This document shows, piece after piece, positions 1-5,500 of a stretch of DNA of 5,765 bases (position 1 is the first letter of the stretch; every line of letters starts with the position of its first letter). Source of the stretch: an uncultured Erysipelotrichaceae bacterium (GTDB lineage Bacteria > Bacillota_I > Bacilli_A > Erysipelotrichales > Coprobacillaceae); assembly GCA_937917505.1 (NCBI GenBank), contig CALDMQ010000068.1, forward strand, positions 1 to 5,765, in the 5' to 3' direction. The notes under the pieces are model-generated. The model did not search any database, had not been told where the DNA came from, and was given only the letters and a program-made list of their open reading frames with translations. Made by a program: the position numbers and the translations under genes.

Positions 1-83
1 GGTTGTTCTTTTTCAAAAGGATTATCTAATTCTAAGTCTATACCTATTTGTTTAAGCACATTAGTTATTTCATTCCCACTCAT
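1..83 (-). CDS. N-terminus of an unrecognised protein (partial gene)
   Basis: The first 27 codons of a gene that runs off the left edge. It starts at an ATG at 83-81, preceded by a strong Shine-Dalgarno sequence (AAAGGAG at 95-89) five bases away, which makes the start convincing. The visible peptide begins MSGNEITNVLKQIGIDLELD and continues with NPFEKEQ. It is hydrophilic, mildly acidic and has no signal peptide or membrane segment in this stretch, so the visible part looks cytoplasmic. It lies 33 bases downstream of the small gene ending at 117 and probably belongs to the same transfer operon. A 16-bp palindrome (100-115) sits directly upstream of its ribosome binding site and could control its transcription or translation. 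Too little is visible to assign a family. It does not look like the start of a PrgI/VirB3-like protein, which is often found after a VirB6-like gene. Confidence 0.75.
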   Translation of the reverse strand, partial: MSGNEITNVLKQIGIDLELDNPFEKEQ

Positions 84-99
84 ATAAGCTCCTTTCTAC

Positions 100-115
100 A
101 TGGCAACTTTGCCAT
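100..115. promoter_or_regulatory. 16-bp palindrome, copy 1 (candidate operator or RNA hairpin)
   Basis: ATGGCAA-CT-TTGCCAT, with perfect 7-bp arms and a 2-base centre. It lies in the 33-base gap between the stop codon at 117-119 and the ATG at 83. On the minus strand it is directly preceded by TATAAT (121-116), a perfect -10 hexamer that overlaps the preceding stop codon, although no convincing -35 is seen at 16-18 bases. It is followed five bases later by the AAAGGAG ribosome binding site. No T-run follows, so it is not a terminator. The same palindrome recurs at 2481-2496 and 2510-2525. Its role as a protein-binding operator or mRNA hairpin is inferred. Confidence 0.55.
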
Positions 116-116
116 A

Positions 117-365
117 TTATAAACTCAAATCATCATCATGATTTTTCATGATGTCTTCATAAGACATTCCATATAAATATTGAACTGCCTGCTCTCTTGT
201 TTCAAAGTCTTCCCCAAAACAATCACCACTTAAATTATCAAATGCTGTATTCCCACTTATAAGCAAGACTTTAGGTAGCTGTTCTCCATGATTATATAAA
301 TCAATAAATTTTGATAATTCATTTTCAGACAACTCATAAATATTTTTATCATCATAAAAATTCAC
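117..365 (-). CDS. Small acidic protein of unknown function in transfer operon
   Basis: An 82-residue protein if started at the GTG at 365-363. I do not recognise a named family. It is soluble and acidic, with no membrane segment or signal peptide. Visible landmarks are an Asp/Tyr-rich start (NFYDDKNIYELSENEL), a hydrophobic strand-like stretch (LPKVLLISGNTAFDN), a GDCFGEDFET segment followed by a helix (REQAVQYLYG), and a DDD-rich tail. The GTG has no ribosome binding site in front of it. The frame stays open upstream to a stop at 434-432, and an ATT codon at 416-414 has AAGG five bases upstream, overlapping the stop codon of the preceding channel gene. Starting there would give 99 residues beginning (M)KKKQIIRTNIDTLLFD, which reads as a natural N-terminus. 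The position directly after a VirB6-like gene suggests an accessory role in conjugation or element maintenance, but this is inferred from position only. Confidence 0.7.
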   Translation of the reverse strand: MNFYDDKNIYELSENELSKFIDLYNHGEQLPKVLLISGNTAFDNLSGDCFGEDFETREQAVQYLYGMSYEDIMKNHDDDLSL

Positions 366-423
366 ATCAAATAAGAGTGTATCTATATTAGTTCTAATAA
401 TTTGTTTTTTCTTAATATCAACC

Positions 424-2136
424 TTATTTCTTTAATGGTTTACCATTTAATAATGTATCTTTTTTTGGAGAGTCAATTTTTTGTTCTTGAAGTCTTCCTC
501 TCAATGTATCAGCATATATTTTTTCACCTGATAAATTGGTTGAATGATCTGTTGTTTTAGGTGTATAAGCAGACATATCAATATCTGATGATTTTCCAAA
601 ACCAGATGATTGTTCATAATCCGAATTTTTACTATTTGTCTTAAAATTATCACCTTGTTCAGAACCATCCCAATATGATTGGCTAGCACCACTTTCTTGT
701 AACATCATTGATAATTCTCCTCGACTATAACTTTCTGGATTATCAATTCCTAATTGATTGGCATTATGAATTTGCTTTTCAGTTGGTTGGTTATCAAATG
801 CAGAACCGTCACCACTCGTACCTTTTAGTGAACCACCATTTATAAAGTTATATTTCCCTTGTAATGATCCAGTATTTGTACCAGAACCCCCTTTTGCTGC
901 TTGAACTCCTGATTTTAATATTCTAGCTCCAGCTGTGACTCCACCACCCATTTTTCCACCTGTGAAGTTCGTTTTCATTGTTTGGCCAGTACCTATCATT
1001 GCACCTGCAACACCTGATTTAACCATATTACTCATACCTGACTTTCCAGATACTCCTTGCTCATGATTCTCTTGATAAGCATTACCTATTCCCCCAACTG
1101 CTCCACCTAATGCTCCTAGTCCAACACCAACTGTAGCACCAGCAACTCCAGATGTCATAGCAGTTGACATAGTCATAATCGTTTTCAGTTCTTGCAATGA
1201 TTGTAAAGCACCAGCACCATGTCCACCTATAATAGTTGAAATAACTGTAGGTAGATTTAATACAGCAATTAACCCAGCTAAAAAGAAAATAATTTTTGCA
1301 CATATTCCAACAGCATCATTTCCTAACATTTGTTGGATAGAAGCGTTATTACATAGGATTATCGTTAAATAAACACCATATATTTGTGCAAAATTCATCA
1401 TGAAATCGCCTACTAGCATCTTCATCCAAGTTGCAAAAGATTTATCTTCATGATCTATCAAACCAGATATAGGATAAGGAGCAAGTAAATATTTGTATGC
1501 GATAGAAAATAACCTCTGTCCTATCATTATACAAATAAGCAAAAATATAAAACATCCTGCTACTGATTCAACAACAAGCAAAAATAAAGAAGTATATGTC
1601 ACAAAATACAAATAATGATCATTTTCATCTTTCGCATTAACATCAAAGTTATCAGTAACACTTATTTCTGGTCCTAAATCTCCATTAACATCCGAAATAT
1701 TAATTCTCCCAGCTTCCAATAGTACAGTTGAAGGCTTTAATTCATTGACTATATCTGAATTCGTTGGCACAAAATATTCCACATGATTGATAAAATCAAC
1801 CGTTAATTCTGATACAAAGGAAAAAGCAAAAGGTGTAAAACCTATAGCAAAACTTGCCAATAATAATTTAATCAACATCTGTGGTATATTGAGCCTTGAC
1901 CTATAATCCTCATCAAACATTGTCTTCATCCAGATTTTAAATACTCTAAAAACTAAAAATAATCCAATTAAAATAATAATCAATATAAACCATTTATAAA
2001 GCACACCAGATATATCTAAAGTAGCTATTCTTTTTACAATTTCCCAAACAACATCAAAAATGAACAGAAAACATTGAGCAAAACTAAATAAGATACCTCT
2101 AAAAAAATCATTAATTGCTGTTAAAATTCCATCCAT
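424..2136 (-). CDS. VirB6/TrbL-like conjugation channel membrane protein
   Basis: A 570-residue polytopic protein of the VirB6/TrbL type found in Gram-positive conjugative elements (PrgH/CD0411-like group), expected to form the inner part of the mating channel in the donor membrane. Hydrophobic segments lie near residues 11-34, 48-68, 86-112, 175-206, 240-262 and 278-303. A polar loop of about 60 residues (113-174) is probably exposed outside. The most family-like stretch is around 205-262, with GQRLFSIAYKYLLAPYPISG followed by an EDKSFATWMKML segment and MMNFAQIYGVYLT. Residues 303-420 are Gly/Ala-rich, and 420-570 form a polar, probably cytoplasmic tail containing PTEKQIHNANQLGIDNPESY followed by SRGELSMML (451-479). 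The ATG at 2136 has AAGGTG ten bases upstream, and only 16 bases separate it from the preceding stop codon, so translational coupling is likely. Assignment to the VirB6/TrbL class rests on topology and recognised motifs. No symbol is given because naming differs between elements. Confidence 0.88.
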   Translation of the reverse strand: MDGILTAINDFFRGILFSFAQCFLFIFDVVWEIVKRIATLDISGVLYKWFILIIILIGLFLVFRVFKIWMKTMFDEDYRSRLNIPQMLIKLLLASFAIGFTPFAFSFVSELTVDFINHVEYFVPTNSDIVNELKPSTVLLEAGRINISDVNGDLGPEISVTDNFDVNAKDENDHYLYFVTYTSLFLLVVESVAGCFIFLLICIMIGQRLFSIAYKYLLAPYPISGLIDHEDKSFATWMKMLVGDFMMNFAQIYGVYLTIILCNNASIQQMLGNDAVGICAKIIFFLAGLIAVLNLPTVISTIIGGHGAGALQSLQELKTIMTMSTAMTSGVAGATVGVGLGALGGAVGGIGNAYQENHEQGVSGKSGMSNMVKSGVAGAMIGTGQTMKTNFTGGKMGGGVTAGARILKSGVQAAKGGSGTNTGSLQGKYNFINGGSLKGTSGDGSAFDNQPTEKQIHNANQLGIDNPESYSRGELSMMLQESGASQSYWDGSEQGDNFKTNSKNSDYEQSSGFGKSSDIDMSAYTPKTTDHSTNLSGEKIYADTLRGRLQEQKIDSPKKDTLLNGKPLKK

Positions 2137-2146
2137 AGTATATCAA

Positions 2147-2152
2147 CACCTT
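2147..2152 (-). promoter_or_regulatory. Ribosome binding site of the VirB6-like gene
   Basis: AAGGTG on the minus strand, ten bases before the ATG at 2136 and directly after the TAG stop codon (2155-2153) of the upstream small membrane protein. Ribosomes finishing the upstream gene would release on top of this site, which suggests coupled translation of the two membrane proteins. Confidence 0.7.
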
Positions 2153-2452
2153 CTATCCAGTTGTAATACCTACAATTTTGAAAATAACTGTAATACTTTC
2201 TAAAATAATACATGTAAATAATATTCTTTTTAAATCTTTAGAGAGCTTCTTTCTATCTCTTTCTTCCTCATCTTTTAATAAATATATGATACCTGAAACT
2301 ACAGCAGCGATAATCCCTGTAATTGGTACAGCCCATAGTAAAAAATTTGTCAATGGATCAGTATATGATTTAACAAAACTTTTTGCTGCTCCTTCATTAA
2401 AACCAGCTAATACAACTGGTGCTTTCATTTTTATTACATTTAATATATTCAT
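2153..2452 (-). CDS. Small two-helix membrane protein, putative VirB2/TrbC-like T4SS subunit
   Basis: A 99-residue protein. After an amphipathic N-terminal region (1-33) it has a hydrophobic segment at about 34-59 (NFLLWAVPITGIIAAVVSGI and onward), a very charged loop at 60-76 (KDEEERDRKKLSKDLKR), and a second hydrophobic segment at about 77-95. Two membrane helices joined by a short basic loop, encoded directly before a VirB6-like gene, match the plan of VirB2/TrbC-type pilin-like subunits and of the small membrane proteins (PrgF-like) in Gram-positive transfer operons. No clear signal peptidase site is seen, so a pilin role is unproven and a structural membrane partner of the VirB6-like protein is an alternative. 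It does not resemble Maff2 as I know it. The ATG at 2452 has AGAAGGAG ending six bases upstream. A terminator and a possible promoter lie in front of it, so it may be the first gene of its transcript. Confidence 0.72.
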   Translation of the reverse strand: MNILNVIKMKAPVVLAGFNEGAAKSFVKSYTDPLTNFLLWAVPITGIIAAVVSGIIYLLKDEEERDRKKLSKDLKRILFTCIILESITVIFKIVGITTG

Positions 2453-2458
2453 AACAAT

Positions 2459-2466
2459 CTCCTTCT
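2459..2466 (-). promoter_or_regulatory. Ribosome binding site of the small membrane protein gene
   Basis: AGAAGGAG on the minus strand, six bases before the ATG at 2452-2450. It is a near-consensus Shine-Dalgarno sequence and fixes the start. It lies only about 15 bases downstream of the palindrome at 2481-2496. Confidence 0.85.
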
Positions 2467-2472
2467 ATCATT

Positions 2473-2501
2473 TTTCTAAGATGGCAGTATTGCCATATCA
2501 A
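2473..2501 (-). promoter_or_regulatory. Candidate sigma-A promoter with palindrome in its spacer
   Basis: On the minus strand TTGATA (2501-2496; 5 of 6 matches to TTGACA) is followed after 17 bases by TAGAAA (2478-2473; 4 of 6 matches to TATAAT). The 16-bp palindrome copy 2 (2481-2496) occupies almost the whole spacer, where a bound repressor would block RNA polymerase. A start near 2466 would leave a leader of only about 14 bases before the ATG at 2452, which is short and is the main reason for doubt. The promoter would restart transcription right after the terminator of the surface-protein gene. Confidence 0.4.
2481..2496. promoter_or_regulatory. 16-bp palindrome, copy 2 (candidate operator)
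   Basis: ATGGCA-GTAT-TGCCAT, with perfect 6-bp arms. The seventh pair that matches in the other two copies is lost here (G against T). It lies between the -35-like TTGATA and the -10-like TAGAAA in front of the small membrane protein gene, and 29 bp centre-to-centre from copy 3. No T-run follows it on either strand, so it is not itself a terminator. Confidence 0.55.
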
Positions 2502-2533
2502 AAAACCACATGGCAAAATTGCCATGTAGTTTT
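2500..2533 (-). terminator. Rho-independent terminator of the surface-protein gene, containing palindrome copy 3
   Basis: The hairpin begins two bases after the TAG stop codon (2537-2535). On the minus-strand RNA the arms 2533-2519 and 2516-2502 pair over 15 positions, with a single G-U wobble (2528 with 2507), and a run of six U (2505-2500) forms the 3' side and tail. On the plus-strand RNA the same position would be a C-A mismatch, so the structure is tuned to minus-strand transcripts. The core (2510-2525) is ATGGCAA-AA-TTGCCAT, the third copy of the window's palindrome. Because the stem is largely A-U, some read-through into the channel genes is plausible. Confidence 0.8.
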
Positions 2534-2534
2534 A

Positions 2535-5500
2535 CTAATCTTCTTTATTCTTTTTTCTTAACTTATAAATGCCTAATCCACTAGCTATACCTAATAGACC
2601 TAAAACACATAAATTGTGTTGATCATCCGTTTTAACACTTTCATCAACAACTGATTCTTTATAAATATCAATTTTTGTTTGTGTAACCACTCTATCCATT
2701 TGAGGACATTCAATCCATGCAATATTAGTTGCAGTATCTTTACTATCACTTACGATTTCCACATCATAACCTACACGTATTGTTTGAATACCTTTTATTT
2801 CTTTGAAGTGGATTGTAAATCCTGTAATTGTTTCTTTAATTGAGTAATTATCTTCACTCATATCATCATTCGTAACAACAATAGAATTGATATCTAATTT
2901 TTGATTATCTTGAAGATAATCTGATAACACTACATTAAATGCATTCGCATTTTCTACGACTTGCTTAAATTCAACATCATAATGTACCTTATCTCCAATT
3001 TTTGCTCGTTCAATTGAAGGGGTTTTTGTGATATTGAATTGAGGTTTTAATACAACATTTTCTACAGATGATTTCCATTCCTCTACTTTAGGATTATTGA
3101 TACATGAGATATAGACTTCATGTTCTATTTTTTGTCCTGCAAGCGTAGGGTCGATAACATCTACATCATATTCAATTTGAATTTCTTCATCTGACATACT
3201 ATTAAGATGTAATAGATAATAACCTTGTTTTTTGTATTCTACCTCATAACTATCATCATCTAATCCAGTCACTTTCACTGTTTCTGGTTTAAACCTTAAT
3301 CCTTTATTTAAGTGTGTATCATCCAAGACAACATTATAAGCTTTCGCACCTTCGACAACTTGTTTTGCATTGACAACATAATGAATTGTATCATTGATAT
3401 TGTAAAACTCTCTATCAGCGTTCTTTTGAATTTCAAATATTGGCATAAATACCTTGTTTACAAGTTCTGTCTTGATTTCATCTGTGTTATTTGATGATGT
3501 CACACTTGCTATATTTTTGATTTCTGTTCCAGATAATTTTGGTTCAGTAATCATTGCTTGGTAACTTACTGATATTTTGTCTTTTAATGATGGCATTTTT
3601 AACAAGAAACCATTTTTTGTTTTTTCAATAAACACATTTTCTTTATCAATTCCATCAAATGTAAATGAGTTCATATCAAGTTCTAATCCTTGAGGAAGAA
3701 CATCTTTGACAAGGATATCAAACGCTGTCGCTCTTTCATCTTTTTGGAAGATATCTAATGTATAAGTAACAATATCTTTATAGTTATAAGACTCTTTATC
3801 ACTAGACTTTTGAATATCTAAGACTGGTCGAATAATTGTATCTTTTTTAGTATTTTCAATCACTTCTGGATTGTTGATACAAGATACTTGTACTTTATTG
3901 ATAATATCTGTACCTGCTAATGTTGGTACATTGATTTTTGCTTTGTAACTGAATGAGAATTGATTATCCATTGTAGGAATTTTTAATACAAATCCTTTTT
4001 CTGTTTCTTCAATTTCTACATATTTTTTATCAATTCCCTCAAATACAAATGAATTCTTATCAAGGGTCAATCCTTGAGGAAGTACATCTTCAATAAGAAG
4101 ATCATAGGCTTTCGCATCTTCTTTATTTTGCCTAACATCTACTGTATATGTGATTGTATCTTGATAATTGTAGAACTCTTTATCAGATGTCTTTGAAATA
4201 GATAATTCTGGTGTGAGAATAGTATTGATGCCTTCTGTTGTGATAACATCTGTGTTATTTGATGATGTCACACTCGCAGTATTTTTTATTGTTTGTCCTG
4301 CAAGAGTTGGTTTAGTAATCTTTGCTTGATAAGTCACTGACATCTTGTCTTTTAATGATGTTATTTTTAACGAAAAACCATCTTCTGTTTTTTCTAATTG
4401 TATATCTTTAAGATTGACACCTTCATATATGAAAGAGTCCATATCTAGTTCTAGTCCATCTGGAAGAACATCCTTAACAAGAACATCATTTGCTCTTGCT
4501 CCATCTACTGTTTGTTTTAAATCAATTTTATAAGTGACAACATCTTTATAGTTGTATGACTCTTTATCGCTAGATTTCACAATTTCTAAAACTGGTTTAT
4601 AGACATCAGCAGTCACTTTATCTGTAACAACTTTATTGTTATTTGATGAAGTTACACTAGCACTATTTGAAATTGTTTGTCCTGCTAATTGAGGTTCTTC
4701 GACCTTTCCTCTGACTTTTACAACCACTTCTTGATTATGTGCTAATGCATTGATTTCAACTGTAAATGTATTGTTGTTTTTATCTTTATTGATTGTATAA
4801 AAATCTTCGGCAATTCCTTCAACAGTAATAGTGTTTAAATCTAGTTGAACACCTTTAGATAAATCAAAATCTTTCACAACAACATGATTAGCAATAGCGT
4901 TTTCTTTTGTTTGATTAATTTTTAAAACAAATTCTAATTCATCACCAACATTATAATCAGTACCATCAGATATCTTTTCTATTGAAAGTTCTGGCTTTAA
5001 TACTGGCTTTGTCACTGTTGCTTTAACTACATCAGTATTGTTATCACACGTTGCATTAACTGAATTAGTCACTTCACTACCTGCTAATGAATTATCATTG
5101 ATACGTGCTGTATACGTGATATTTACTACATCATCTGAATGTAATTCTTTAATTCTTAATTCAAATCCACTTCTGTCTTTGAATTTTTCAATAGCATATT
5201 TATCATCTTCTAACCCACTTATTTGAAGTGATTTCCAATCAATGTTTACACCATTTGAAATATCTGTATCAGTTAAAACAACATTATATGCAATCGCATT
5301 TTGAACTGATTGTGCTAACGCAATTGTAAATGTTGCTTTATCTTCTACATTGTAATAATCCTTATCACTTGTTTTAGATAAGACAAGTTGTGGTTTATAG
5401 ATTTCATTTGTGACAGATGATGTCACTTCTTTTGTATTTGTTTCACTTGTCGCACGTGCAGTATTTGTTATTGTTTTTCCTGCAAGTGTTGGGTCAGCAA

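Noticed and set aside
100..115. Palindrome copy 1 as a terminator
   Set aside because: No T-run follows on the minus strand; a ribosome binding site follows instead.
501..1303. Short alternative minus-strand frames inside the VirB6-like gene
   Set aside because: They are out-of-frame shadows with low-complexity sequences, while the 570-residue frame explains the region fully.
2153..2452. Identification of the 99-residue protein as Maff2
   Set aside because: Maff2 is a neighbour of TrbL-like genes in Tn1549-type elements, but as I recall it is shorter and begins differently, and it lacks the long charged loop seen here.
2178..2561. 127-codon plus-strand open frame opposite the small membrane protein gene
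   Set aside because: It overlaps the antisense of a well-supported gene and crosses the terminator and palindromes. It has no good ribosome binding site, and its sequence is the mirror of the minus-strand coding region.
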